A DNA stretch of 64,000 nucleotides. Source: Raphanus sativus (taxonomy: Eukaryota > Streptophyta > Magnoliopsida > Brassicales > Brassicaceae). Below, in pieces: positions 44,465 to 56,700 of this stretch. Every line of letters starts with the position of its first letter. Position 1 is the stretch's first letter. The notes under the pieces were generated by a model. That model ran no database searches and was not told the origin of the DNA. It saw only the letters and a program-made list of their open reading frames with translations. The translations under genes were made by a program, and so were the position numbers. The stretch is from assembly GCF_000801105.2 (NCBI RefSeq), contig NC_079515.1, positions 30,589,407 through 30,653,406 on the forward strand, read 5' to 3'.

Positions 44465-44743
44465 AAAACATTAACCTTATGTTTTGTTTGGACATATAGC
44501 GTGTCATCCTTAAAGGGGTATCACTTGTTGTCCATTCAAAACAAAAGTCATGTAATCACATGCTTTATATTTTAGGGTTTAGGGTTTCTTAAAATCAGAT
44601 TTAAACTTTAAGGATTAGGGTTTAAAATTCAAATCTGTTTTTAGGATTAGGTTAAACATTGACCTTAAATTTTGTTTGGACATATAGCGTGTCATCCTTA
44701 AAGGGGTATCACTTGTTGTCCATACAAAACTAAAGTCATGTAA
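44465..44743. repeat. 91-bp direct duplication in the Copia leader
   Basis: Copies at 44465-44555 and 44653-44743 run from AAACATT(A/G)ACCTTA to AAAGTCATGTAA with a handful of differences. Between them lies TTTAGGGTTTAGGGTTT (44571-44587), two and a half telomere-type units. Confidence 0.88.
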
Positions 44744-45284
44744 AACTATTAAGAGTTTAGGGTTTTGATTTTAAATAAAACAAGAACTAAAATCAACCAA
44801 ATCAAATCGCAAAACCTTTTAAATCGGATTTAAGATGAAGAGAAGTTTGAAATCCGAATTGCTTGAACCACAAGTAAAGATTAGGGTTCTTGAGATCTTA
44901 CCTTAATCTTTGCCGATCTTTTCTCCTTGGTTCCTCTTTTAGAAACCTTAAATAATCAACAATGAAAGTTTCAAAGTTGGATTAGTATGAGATCTAAGAA
45001 CAATAGAAATCGAAATTAAGAGAGATAAGGAGTTGGCGGCTATTAGGGTTTTGGATGATCTTTGACGGCGCGGCTTGCACTGGGAGGTGACGGCGCGTCT
45101 GGAGTCGGATTGATGCGTGGTCTGCGGCGCTGGATTCGTCTCGTCAAGAGCTTCAATTTGATATATTACTCGCCGTCTGGATCCTTACGGTTAGGGAGAT
45201 ATGACGGTTTAAAGTTGCGGCTGAAATTAAGGTTTTTGTGGTCGCTGGATTTTAGCTAGGGTTTAGAGTCTCGTGCTGATAACG

Positions 45285-45456
45285 TGTTGTAAATAAAGAA
45301 GAGAAGAGAAGAGAAGAGAGGAATTTGTGTGTCTTATTCCATGAATAATGATCTCCTTATATAGGATATAATAGCTTGGAGACAAAGCTTAACTTGGAGT
45401 GGGGAACAAGTATATCTAGGACTTTCCATATGGACATCACTACAATATTTATAACA
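45285..45456 (-). repeat. 5' LTR of the Copia element
   Basis: 172 bp, identical to 39107-39278 except for one C/T difference. On the minus strand it begins TGTTATAAATATTG and ends TTTACAACA. Confidence 0.92.
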
Positions 45457-46600
45457 ATGGAGCTATAGTTTTGTTGTTGGTCACATCATTATACCAAAAT
45501 GGTAACAAATATCAAAATACTAGTAACAAACGATGATAACATGGTAATATAAGAAGTTAAAAATAAGTAATCACTAACATCAAATATAACAAAATAGTTA
45601 GTTCTTACGTTTCCAAAATGAAGTTTCAAAGAAACACATTTCCGATGCATTTTTAAATATTTCAACAGATTTTCCACGTAATAACACTTTTAACTCAATT
45701 GTATCGTGTTTTATTATATTTACCAAGAAATTTTTATAAAAATTACACGTTAATGGATTAGTGATTACATAAATTGTACAACATACCAAACCATATTGAC
45801 ACGGCCAACCATTTTTATTGGTAGTATTAATGTATAATCAATAATTATGTATGTTAAATAAACGAAGATATTTATTTTAAATTTATTTTATTTCGTTTTA
45901 TAATAGCAGAAAAATAATAAGTATGAGTGAAATATCTAGATCTCTAGAACCGAACCTAACTAGATTTTAAAGTAATATTAAATACAAATTAAAATTGATT
46001 AAGTATTCAGATGGATATAAAAGTTTAATATCCAAATAAACATGTCTGAATTTAATCCAAATTAAAATATTTGGATACCAAAATATCTTAAATTGCAAAT
46101 ATATATTTAAATATGTTAATTATTTTAAGAGAAATTGCACTGCATATACAAAGATAATCTCATAATTTGCAAGGATGGAATTTGGTCTTTCTCGCTGATG
46201 TGTATTTTTTTAATGTCAATATTGTCCATATTCACCACACGATAGAACCTAAAAGCCTAATTGTTACACAAACCCTTATATATATATATATATATATAAG
46301 AGTTATTTCTCTTTTCACTACAAATGATACACTTTTCAAAATCGACCATTTCATCTCTCATTTTCCCTCACTCTCATTGTTAACTCCGCTGGAGCCAATT
46401 CTTCAAAATAAGCGAAGTTTCGCCGTCACGCTATTTCGTTGTCACATCGTCACGCCATCATACCATTATATCTGCTCAAGCTCGTCATCACAGTTACCTC
46501 ACCTCTGTTCAAGCCCATCGTCACGCCGTCGCTTCACGTTGCTACAGCTTGTCGTCCCCTCACCTTTGCTATAACTTGCCTTCATTTCAGTCAATGAAAA
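45457..46600. other. AT-rich stretch right of the Copia element
   Basis: No gene recognised. A (TA)n run is at 46279-46299. GTCACGCC- and CATCGTCAC-type words recur at 46420-46530, giving a Ser/His-rich open frame of low complexity. Confidence 0.4.
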
Positions 46601-46753
46601 GGAAGAAGAAGAAGAAGAAGAAGAAGAAGAAGAAGAAGAAGAAGAAGAAGAAGAAGATGACAGAAGAATGGTCCGTCTGTTTACTGAAGAAGAAGAAAAA
46701 GAGGTTTCCGGAGACGACGAAGATGACAGAAGAATGGTCCGTCTGTTTACTGA
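46601..46753. repeat. (GAA)n microsatellite with a 34-bp direct repeat
   Basis: GAA/AAG triplets run from 46601 to about 46656 (some 18 units). Immediately after, AAGATGACAGAAGAATGG and the next 16 bases (46654-46687) recur exactly at 46720-46753. The plus frame would read a Lys run followed by two copies of MTEEWSVCLL; I do not consider this a proven gene. Confidence 0.85.
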
Positions 46754-46789
46754 TGGCATCATGCATTACTATGTGCATGAGCTAGTCTC

Positions 46790-49152
46790 AACCGCCACAG
46801 GATCATAGTTGGTGAGTCTCAATATGTTATATGTGTCTGACTGATACATCAACTCCACCTAACACATATGTATACTATTAAAGATTCCATCATGTTAGCC
46901 TTTCATTTTTTTGCTATTGGTGATGAATCCGTGTACTAGATTTTACATGACCCTTTTGTTACAGTTAGCCGGTTACAAAGCCGAACACATACAATACAAT
47001 TCAAGTTACAATATTTGTAAAAGGATAAATAACTTGTTATGAATTGTTCCAAACCAACTAACAATAGAAATAACCATCATTCGATCCAATAGCCTGTAAT
47101 TTTAAATATCAGTTAACATGGAAAGTATCCGGATAATTCAAAATATGCATAGTCAGATAACTATCGTGTTCACCGACTATTTATTAACCGGATAACTATA
47201 ATCGAGTAAACATGCGTAGTCTGACAACTATAGTGTTAACCGGCCATTCATTAAAAATTCTAACTAAGAATAATGATATCTAGGTAATTAGTATATACTA
47301 CTGGATAATTATAATCGAGAAAACATGCGCAGTTAGATAACTATAGTGTTAACCAACCATTTATTGAAAATACTAACTAATAATAACAATATCTAGATAA
47401 TTAGTATAATAAACCGGCTAACCAGTAAATATTGTCTCATATGTTATAGTCTATCAGAATATATGGTATTTCAAATCTAGATATCAGCTAACATACAAAA
47501 TATCCATATTAATCATAATATACCCAGCTAATTTACTAATTGACCTAGACCCTGTTATATGCAAATGTCGAGATAATTAATATATATTACCGGCTATTTC
47601 ACAAATTTCATCATTAATTAGTATATATTACCGGCTAACTATAATGTCGAGATAATTAGTCTACTTACCAGCTAACTATAAAAAAAAAGTCAAGTAAAAT
47701 CTTAACCGGCTAAACAACTATTTTAATCATATGTATTCTGATTTGTTAATGAATTAGTTTTATGTTTAGCCGAACATGTAAATCTAATAATATGTTTTGT
47801 GATTTATTAGAGTGTTAATTTTTTTATTATCCGATTCGATACAAATTAACAACCATCAACTGATCAAATAGCCGGTAAATATACAATAAATACCAGCTAA
47901 AATTGTAAAATATCTAGCATTATTCAAAATAAAATCAAGAAAAATAAATACAAAACATATATCATTTTAGCCAGATAAACATACATATATCTCTATTTTT
48001 CTAAACAAGAATCATCAAATGGAATGAACTATAAGACATGGATTTCTTTCGTTCTTTTTACGAGCACACAAGCTCAACTTGCTTCACTCTTTCGTTGAGT
48101 AGTGTCTTTCTGGTTCGAAAAAAAATTCTTCACTCCAATCACACACACAACACCGTATCAGAAGACCTAGTTTCAAAATCCATAAAAGAAAATGAAGATG
48201 AGAACCTTGCAGACTTCACTCGCTCCAATCTAGCTCGTCTTAATCTATTCTTTGGTCACCGTTCGCCGCCGTCCCAGTAACTCAATTACTCCACGCGAAT
48301 ATCACGGCCGCTAACTCTGGTTTTTTAAACCTTGCAAAGTTGACCACCAGCAGCATAATGTCCGTAATCCACTGGTGGTGTTGTAAGGAAGAATTCATTT
48401 TTTTTATTACTTTCCTCGCGCCGCCGCTGCGCCAAAACTCTATCTTCTATTCATCACCCCTACCATGAATGATAGCTTGTATCTCTCGGCTCGAATCGGA
48501 ACTCCAAACGAATCCTTTAACTAGATATCTATTAATCAAAGTTTTCTCTTTTATCTCTCCATCATTTTCATCTCTCTCAACACATATAAAATTCAAGGTA
48601 AAGAGTAAGATAGGAGAAGAAAAGCATCGACCATTATTTCTTATCTCTCTCTCTTTTAAAGACTTATAGGGCTATTGATGTCTTTTTGATCTATTTCTCT
48701 CTCCACTTTTTGCTGTTTTCCATATTTGCAAATTACCAACTTATTTAGTAATTTCTGTGCAAATGCCTCTTATTTTAAATTTATCTATTAAATATTGAAA
48801 AATATGAAAATGTATAAATAGCATCAATGTAGTCATATATCTAAAAATAAAAGAAAAATGTTCAAAATACTGAAAATATTTATTTGTTCTCTATCTAAAT
48901 ATTTAAGTTCAACTAAGTTTAATGTAAATTTAAATAATTACTCTTACATTATTCAATTTTTAACGTTTTATATTATTTTATTTTCAGATTTTGAAAATTC
49001 AAATATATTTAAATTTTTGTTAAAAGAATACATAATTAAAATAAGTGTCCGAACTCGAATCTGAATTGAAACCGCAATAATTCAAACTAAATATATACCA
49101 AAATTTGAAAATATTTGAATTTCTAACTCCAAAATCCAAAATCAGAATAGAT
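46790..49152. other. AT-rich intergenic DNA with degenerate ~113-bp repeats
   Basis: At about 47209-47320 and 47321-47430 two related segments run from AACATGCG(T/C)AGT through ATAACTATAGTGTTAACC to TAATTAGTATA; looser copies reach from 47140 to 47680, with GCCGGCTA/ACCGGCTAA words. They resemble subterminal repeats of a DNA transposon, but I find no ends. An 80-codon frame at 48038-48280 is unrecognised. Confidence 0.5.
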
Positions 49153-49155
49153 TAA

Positions 49156-49994
49156 GGGGGGGTTATTGGTTTAAGAATTCTAAAGGAGTTTTAAAATTTT
49201 GAGAATCCACTATTATTGGTTTATAGATTTTAAAAGTCTTACTAAAATCTATTGTTATTGGTTTGATGACTTCTAAATTCCACTCAAATCCTTTGTTATT
49301 CATAAAGTTTAGTTATTATGGATTTTACTATTCCATTAAATTTATTGTTATTGGAAGGTGGATTCCTTATATTTTTACTCATGAGACTAGACTTTGAAAA
49401 TATCACCTATACTCATAAGATTTCTGAAATCTGTGAAGTAAGAAAAACATACACATATTGAATATTTATCTACGTAAACACACTACACCAAACTCAATAA
49501 TGGTGAAGCAACCAAACTCACATGATCTGTAATTCATTATATTTTTTATAGTTTCATATTTGACAAAACAACTGTTTGATTTAATAATGGTGAAGAAATA
49601 TAACTCATACGATAACTAGAATAGTGTTTCGAAAAAATCACAAAAGTCAAAGAAAATAAGACTGATTATTATCACAAGAAAACCAATAAGAAGAGGAACT
49701 CACCAAACATAAGGAAAATGAGAAATGTGTATCATTATATCAATTGATGTTTATATATATATGGTTTTTTCGAGATTTTATTTTTGAAAAAGTTCTAGAG
49801 AGATTGTATACATTGCCTTATAACTAGAAATATTTTGAAAAAATATATTATGTAAATTCATGATAATTAATAAAATCTGTTGAAATCAATACAAAGTATT
49901 TGATAGAAATTTGTTAACTCTACTTAACTTCTAAAAATCTGTCAACTTTTAAAATCACTAAACTCCTTCCAAATTCTGATTCCAATAACCCCCC
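49156..49994. mobile_element. Non-autonomous Harbinger/Tourist-type element
   Basis: TAA at 49153-49155 and 49995-49997 flanks inverted ends. The left reads GGGGGGGTTATTGGTTTAAG; the right, in reverse complement, reads GGGGGGTTATTGGAATCAG. Several subterminal TTATTGGTTT words occur on the left and related words on the right. The interior is AT-rich without coding. TAA duplication and G-rich ends are typical of PIF/Harbinger-derived elements. Confidence 0.82.
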
Positions 49995-49997
49995 TAA

Positions 49998-50975
49998 TTG
50001 AATCAGAATATGTAGATATATAAATAACAAATCCCTAAAAAAGCTATTCAACAAATTTTTTAATATAACAGGAGTATAATAAATAATTTAATAAAATATT
50101 TCAATCTGCGCACAGCAGATTATTTACCTAGTCCTTAAAAGAAAACGCAAAACAAGATGCTCCATCAAATGCAGAAAGAAACGAACAAATAGGGTCATGC
50201 TATAATATTTATATTAATAATAAATGGTGGGCCATTAGATGGTAAAAGATGGAAACTGGCCTTACAAAGCCTCCTCTACTGTCTCGAAGCTATGTATGGT
50301 TTAGTGGTCTACTGTCTCAGAAGTCAGAACCATGTTTGGTCCTCTCTCTTTCTACTCATACAGACCTGACCAAAATCTCCACTTCACGACAGCTGCAACA
50401 AAAATTATATTTTTAGTTCTTTTTCTCATTTCACTTTTATTAATAGTATATACTATATATACTAGAATAATTTTAGCTCTCTCTCATTATTTTTTTAATA
50501 TACTGTTATTATCGTCACTTGTCACTAAATGACTAAAACAGACCACATTGGGTCACAATTAAAAAGAAAAAACACAGGAAAAAAGGTAAGGAATCCTAAA
50601 ATATTTGTCGATAATAATAATAACCAAACAATAAAAAGTTAAATATAAATGTAAGAAAAAGATGCCTCATCTGATGTTGCACACTAACCAGTAACACTAA
50701 AGACCCCCTCTCTCTCTCAGATTTCTTTTTTTTTCTCTCTTTCGAATTTTTAAGAGTCTCCTCTCTATTATCTCTCTCGCTCCTCATGATCTAATTTTTT
50801 CAGATTTTTGAGAGTCTCCTCTCTATTATCTCTCACTCCTCCTCATGATCTATTTTTTTTTGGGCCACACATGATCTATTTTTTTAATAATTTTTATAAA
50901 TATTGTGATAGTTTTTTTTTTGCTAAAAGTATTGTGATAGTTACAGATACACACGTTATATATGTGTGTATGTAT

Positions 50976-51034
<59 letters not shown>

Positions 51035-51896
51035 ACACTGATGTAGACAATAACCATTCGTATCTGACCATTTCTTCTTGTGATATTTTTTTTATTCTTC
51101 TTTCTCTCATTTTTTTCCCGTCTCCCAGATCTGCTTCCTCAATCTTTACCACTGGAAAGCATCAAGCTATTTTTCAGGGTAATTATTTATTTAAGAAAAA
51201 AACAGTTACTCGAATTATTAGATTCTTATTTATATAACTATATATATATATGTAGTCCCAAGTTGTACTATGCTTTTTGTTCGTCATGAAGTTGGTTGAT
51301 GCTTTTCCTTTTCCCTTATAGCTCTTTGTAACTGTTGAATTTGGATTTAGAAAACATACCGTACTTACTTTGTCTATCTATGTTTCTTGTGAGTAACGAA
51401 TCTCTGCTATCTATTTATGGTTATTTTTCTATGTTCAAAGCGTTTATGGAATCTTCTTTATTTGCATGTTGTTGATAAATACTTAAATCTTATAATCTTG
51501 TAAACCCGTTTATGGAAGCTTGGTTTTGTTTGTGGTAATGATCACTTGATCAGTATATGCATATTAGGAAAGCTTGGTTTAGTAGAGGTTTTTAAGATCA
51601 ACTGTAGTTTTTTGTGTGTTTTAATTTTGATGAACATTAATGTTGTTCTACTTCCATGGGCTTTGATCTTGTTCTTGGTTCTAACGTTTTAAAATTACAG
51701 ATAAAGCTTTAATGTGTATGCTCTAGTAGCTCATTTTCTTGTTTGTTACCAAATGTGTTAGATGGTCAATGTTAATGCTTTGAGCAGTTTGATTTGAGGT
51801 ATTGATCATCTCATGTTTGCCATCTCCGTCTCCAGTGTTGGCATTTGATAGGGACGGGCCATAGAATCAGAGAGTTAAATCACCGGGGAAGACGCC
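49998..51896. other. Promoter and probable spliced leader of the DUF863 gene
   Basis: Contains pyrimidine-rich leader sequence with a duplicated block GAGTCTCCTCTCTATTATCT at 50753-50772 and 50811-50830. A plausible leader intron runs from a GT near 51179 to CTCCAG near 51834, so transcription probably starts near 50700-50800. No other gene is seen. Confidence 0.5.
50979..51032. repeat. (AT)27 microsatellite
   Basis: An uninterrupted AT dinucleotide run of 54 bp lies in the probable leader or promoter of the DUF863 gene. Confidence 0.95.
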
Positions 51897-53280
51897 ATGT
51901 TCGGTTTGTCCAAAGAAGAAGTGTTGTCACAGAAACATGTTGTACCATATAAAGAGACTTTTAACCAGAATCCAGTTACTCTGTTTGGGAAACAGGTTAG
52001 CTTATTCAGATTCTAGTCTAGTCCAAGTTTTTGACCTTTTCCATGTTTCTTGTTATGAAAAGAGTAGACTATATATGGTCTTGATAAAGATTTTCTTTCA
52101 GGTGTATCCGGTGAATAGAGAGAGCTCCAAGTCTGTTGATGGGTATATGAAGATGAAAGATATCGATCTCCGTCTTCCTGCAGATCACTATGCTTATCTA
52201 GAGACTAGATTTCACTCAGCGTTTGAAGCTAATAAGGAGAAAGAAGCATTGACCACACACTGGAGTGGCAAGAGAGACCCAAAAATTATTATTGATCTTG
52301 AAGAACTTCCCATAACAGAGGATGCAGATTCAGTTAGCTATGTTACTGTGAGAATTCCGGAAACAAGACCTTCATTCTTAGCTGATGGGATCAGCTCAAA
52401 CATTCTGAAGGTGGTGGATCAATCTCTTGAAGAGGATGGTAGTGATAAAACAGCTAGTATGGAGTCAGGTTCACTAGATCTTAATACAACTCCGGATGAT
52501 GAGTTGGTGTCCGAGCCTCATTTCTGTTTCTTACAAGATCTCAACTGTCCTTACATCGAAGAGACTGAAACGAGCTGCGAGAAGAGTGGAGTAGATGATG
52601 GTCCTACGTCACTTAGCTCTCCTAAATGCCGAAATGTCCATGACAAAGACGGTACAGAGTCTCCAGCTTCGTATACTTCTTGCTGCACCACTGAAAACAA
52701 CTTGTCAAGAAGAGGTTCACTGGATCCTTCTTGCCGTACCAGGCTTGAGTTTCCTCTCTTACCAGAGAACGAACGTTGTAATGAGGAGGAGGAAGAGTTC
52801 TCTGAAGTTATGCAAATGGCAGCTGAATCATTAGTCCACATATCAGCAGCTTCATATCAAAATCAAGATTTTCAAGATAATCCCGAGAAGGGTAACGTGG
52901 AACCGAGATGTTGCTCCTGCGATTCATATGAGCTACACACGTTAGGAATAAGCGAAACCAACACGGAAGAAGAGTTCTGTGTGTCATCAATGGCTATGGA
53001 TAAGCTTAATAACATAGAAAGAGAGGACAAGGAGTTTGGACTCAAGCTGAGAAGAGGGAGGAGAATGAAGAACTTTCAAAAGGAGATACTCCCTAGCTTA
53101 GCGTCCCTCTCTAGGCACGAGATACGCGAAGACATAAACATCTTGGAAGCGGTCTTGAGATCAAGAGAGTACAAGAAGATGCAGGGGAAAACGAAAGATG
53201 TCAGTCTTGGAGCAAACACAAGAAACAAACGTTCGGTGTCGCAGAGGTATGTTGGTAAAAGAAGGCGAAAACATGAATGA
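51897..53280 (+). CDS. DUF863 family protein (At1g12120-like)
   Basis: Two coding exons, 51897-51995 and 52102-53280, give 425 residues. The start MFGLSKEEVLSQKHVVPYKE is at the ATG at 51897, in phase with VYPVNRESSKS in exon 2. Features typical of DUF863 proteins are MKMKDIDLRLPADHYAYLE, IIIDLEELPI, SGSLDLNTTPDDELV, FCFLQDLNCP (EAR-like LDLN and DLN motifs), EVMQMAAESLVHIS, LKLRRGRRMKNFQKEILPSL and SRHEIREDINILEAVLRSRE. The C terminus is very basic (KRRRKHE), suggesting a nuclear protein. Function is unknown; the LDLNTTP motifs suggest, but do not prove, co-repressor binding. It is shorter than the largest family members. Confidence 0.88.
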
Positions 53281-53744
53281 GTTCTATATATTCTTCATGG
53301 GTTTCAGAAACTATCCTACAATTGCTTCAATTGTGTAATCTTTTAAGTCTCTTCTTTTTTGTTTAACTTATGACATTGATTTTTATATGAGGAAAAATGT
53401 AGTGAGTAGATGACATTGTTTCTCACTCTTTCTCAAAATTTTACTGAGTAGCTATGGTTTGTTTTTTTTCTTTTGTATCATGGTTTAGCCACGGTTTGTA
53501 AATTAACGTTTTGATAAGAATAAACTTGAATGTGTTCTTCGAAGTTTGGAACAGTCTATGTTGTTGGGATCTTGAAACGTACAATAGTTCGTAATACAAC
53601 ATTAAACTAGTATAATTTATCGGCCATGGCCCATTTATAGAGGCCTCTAATTGATTTTTTGTGTGCTACAGAGGCCTCTAATTGATTCTTTCTTATAATT
53701 ACATTTTTAAATTGTTGTTTTAGACTTGTTGCCAACGTCACACA
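53281..53744. other. DUF863 gene 3' flank up to the hAT insertion
   Basis: Presumed 3' UTR and AT-rich spacer. CAGAGGCCTCTAATTGATT or near copies occur twice (about 53640 and 53670), a short direct repeat. No gene. Confidence 0.5.
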
Positions 53745-56700
53745 TAGCCCTGGGCATTCGGATCCTCGGTTCGGGTCGGGTCGGGTTATTCGGATTTCGG
53801 GTTATTCGGGTTAGATCAAATGAAACCCGAATAGGAACCGGTTGATTTTCGGATCGGGTCGGTTCGGGTAATTTCGGATCCGGTTCGGTTTTCTAATTTT
53901 TTAAAGAAACCGAAATAGAACCGAATTAACACCGGTTCGGATTTTAACCCGAAAAACCGGGTCCGGTTCGGATTTTAACCCGAACAAACCGAAACTATAA
54001 CAAGAAATAAGATTCAAAAGTGCTTAAAACAAACCGAAACATCCTTAAGAAAACTGAAACAACATCCTTAAAACAGAAACAACATCCTGAAATCATGTTT
54101 GAAACAGAAACAAATCCTCAAAACAGAAACAAAATAAGATAACATGTTCTTCTTTCCAATTCCAAGCATCGAAGTCAAAGATAAACTGCAAAAGAAAGCA
54201 AAGGATTAAGACTTGAACTCGTCAAGAGGCAATGCAAACATGATTTGAATAGCAAGTTAGCATGTACCTTGTTTAGAACACGATTTGCATGAAACATTCT
54301 CAGCATAAACTCTCAGGTTTGGAAGTGCAGTTGAGGCTCGAACTCTAGACAAAATGAAAAAAAAAATATTAAAAGCTGAACTTGGAGTGCTCAAAAATGA
54401 AACAGAGAAGATTAAGAACATACCTTTTTGAAGTTCATCTTGTAGTTCAATTTCAGAAATCACTTGCTGATTGGACACCACACTTTTTTCATTGATATGA
54501 ATCTCACACTTAAGCCATTGTTCTGTGCACATGAGGACCTCAAGCGTGTAGTGGGTCAAGCAACTTCTGGATGGTTCAAGGATTCGATTACTAGTGCTAA
54601 AGGCAGACTCTGATGCAACAGAAGAGACTTGCATAGCTAGAACATCTTTAGCTATAGCAGCTAAGATCGGGTACTTTGAACTGTTGATCCTCCACCAACC
54701 TAAAACATCAAACGGAATTCCTAGAGGATTGGGTTTAGGATTTTCTACTTTCTCCTTCAAGTATAGCTCCAACTCAGTGCTTGCATCCTCAAAACCCAAC
54801 TCGTTCACCATTTCCTTGTATAAGGAATCCATTCTTTCATACCCATACGCATCCTCATCAGAAGAATCCATCGCAACCCCATCTTGTGACTCTTGAGCAC
54901 TCTGACTTTGAGACTGAGACGATGAACCAAATGTTGCAGCAGTATTTGATGCTCCAGAGGTGTTGTACTCATCAAAAAGCCTTTCCATAACATCATTGAC
55001 TGAGTCGTTGAGCACCTTACCCTGTGGACTATCTTTCCCATAAAGTTTTTCAAAACAAAGACCAGCAAATTTCATCTTGTTCCTCGGATCAAGGACACTT
55101 GCAACAATCAACAGCCTATTAATATCTTTTAGACCATTCCAATACTTACTAAACTTTGCTCTCATAACCAAAGCCTTTTCCCTAAGCTTCTCATCCGTAC
55201 TATTACTCAGTGTAATCAGATTCCTTTCTATAGTGACGATCTCATTGTAGCACTTGTAGGAGCTAGGCGAGTTAGAAGCAGAGACAACTAAAGTGGAGTT
55301 ATAGAATATTACCAGGAACTTGACCAAACTCTCCACTTTATCCCAGTCCTCTGAAGTTGGTGGTCCAACCCTCTTCTTGCCCTCCACAGTCTCTTGAAAG
55401 TGATCATTGTAAAGCTTGTCCTCAACTGCCATTCTATCAAACGCCACCCTAAACTTCATAGCTCTTGTCAACATCAAGTATGTTGAATTCCATCGTGTCT
55501 TGCAGTCCAACGATAAGCTACCTCTTGTCATCTTTGCTGACTCAACCTTCTGATCAAATGAATCGACTCTCTTGGTAGAAGCTCTGATATACTGTATAGC
55601 GTTCCTAATTGCAGACACACTCGCATCCACCTCGTGCAAACCATCTCGCACAACCAAGTTGATGATGTGAGCACAACAGCGAAGATGCAGAAACTGACCT
55701 CCCAATACCAAGGACTGAGGTCCTAAAGCGTTGAACGCATCCGTAAACAGCTTCAGAGCATTAGTGTTCGCAGTGGCATTGTCAACTGTTATTGTAAACA
55801 CCTTCGTTATTCCCCATTCAGCCATTACCTCCAGCAAGACAGAGCATATTGTCGTCCCCTTATGATCCACTACATGCTTGAACCCAATGATGAATTTCCT
55901 CAGTTTCCATCTGGCATCGATGAAGTGTGCTGTGACGACCATGTAGCTAGATGATGTGCTCGGTGCAACCCAAATGTCTGTAGTTAAAGAAACCCTCTGC
56001 TTGTTGCCACTGATCAGCTGCATCAAATCTGATTTCTTCCTTGCATACAACTCTACGATGTCCCTAGTTGCTGTTCTGCGTGAGTGTGGCTTAGGTAGAT
56101 TAACCTTGTTGCAGAAGTGCCTCCATCCCAAGCTATCAACAAAGGAGAGTGGCAACTCGGCTATGACAAGCATCTCATTAGTAGCTTCCCTTACAACGTC
56201 ATTAGAAACCCTAGACAGCTTCAACTGAACACCATCTTCATCACCACTCTCGACATTCAAAGTATGCTGAGTCTGAGACTGACTTTGCTTCCATGACTGA
56301 TATTCCTTGCAGATACCATTATGCTTCTTCAGACAGGAAGTGCCATTGACCGTTCCACAACACATAACTCGACCGCAGTAGTTACAGCTGCATTTGTTCC
56401 TGTTCTCCTTCAGTCTTGTGTAGTGCTGCCAATATTATGACCTTGTACTTGTATTCTTCTTCTTCTTAACATGTGGAGCTGACTTCTTCTTCCGTTTGTT
56501 GCCACTTGCAGGAGCAGGACTAGTTGTCCCAATCTCATCTTCGTTTCCCTGAGGTTCATCATCATCTCTGGTATCTTCATGTTGAGGTGACGAAGAATCC
56601 ATCTGCGAAAAAAATACCCAAAGATTAATATAAACAGAAACATAATCACGATAAAAACTTCTCAACGCTTTCATTTTCATTACAGAACACGATCTCAAAT

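Larger units (their letters stand above)
39107..45456 (-). mobile_element. Ty1/Copia LTR retrotransposon, pol mostly lost
   Basis: Two 172-bp LTRs bound 6.35 kb. On the minus strand the order is 5' LTR (45456-45285), a candidate primer site starting CGTTATCAGCACGAG, a long leader, gag (43705-43019), about 3 kb of non-coding DNA, a Copia RNase H remnant (about 40000-39600), a polypurine tract (ATCAAGGGGAAG) and the 3' LTR (39278-39107). Protease, integrase and reverse transcriptase are not readable, so it is non-autonomous. The LTRs differ at one position (C at one, T at the other, in GGATAYAATAGC), which implies a recent insertion. Flanks AGCAA and ATGGA do not form a 5-bp target duplication. 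Confidence 0.92.

Noticed and set aside
44571..44587. Interstitial telomere
   Set aside because: Only two and a half TTTAGGG units inside a Copia leader; too short.
46587..46778. Phe-run frame on the minus strand
   Set aside because: Complement of the GAA microsatellite.
48038..48280. 80-codon plus frame
   Set aside because: No similarity recognised, in a repeat-rich area, no clear promoter or conserved motif.
50808..51237. Tyr-Ile repeat frames
   Set aside because: Translation of the AT microsatellite.
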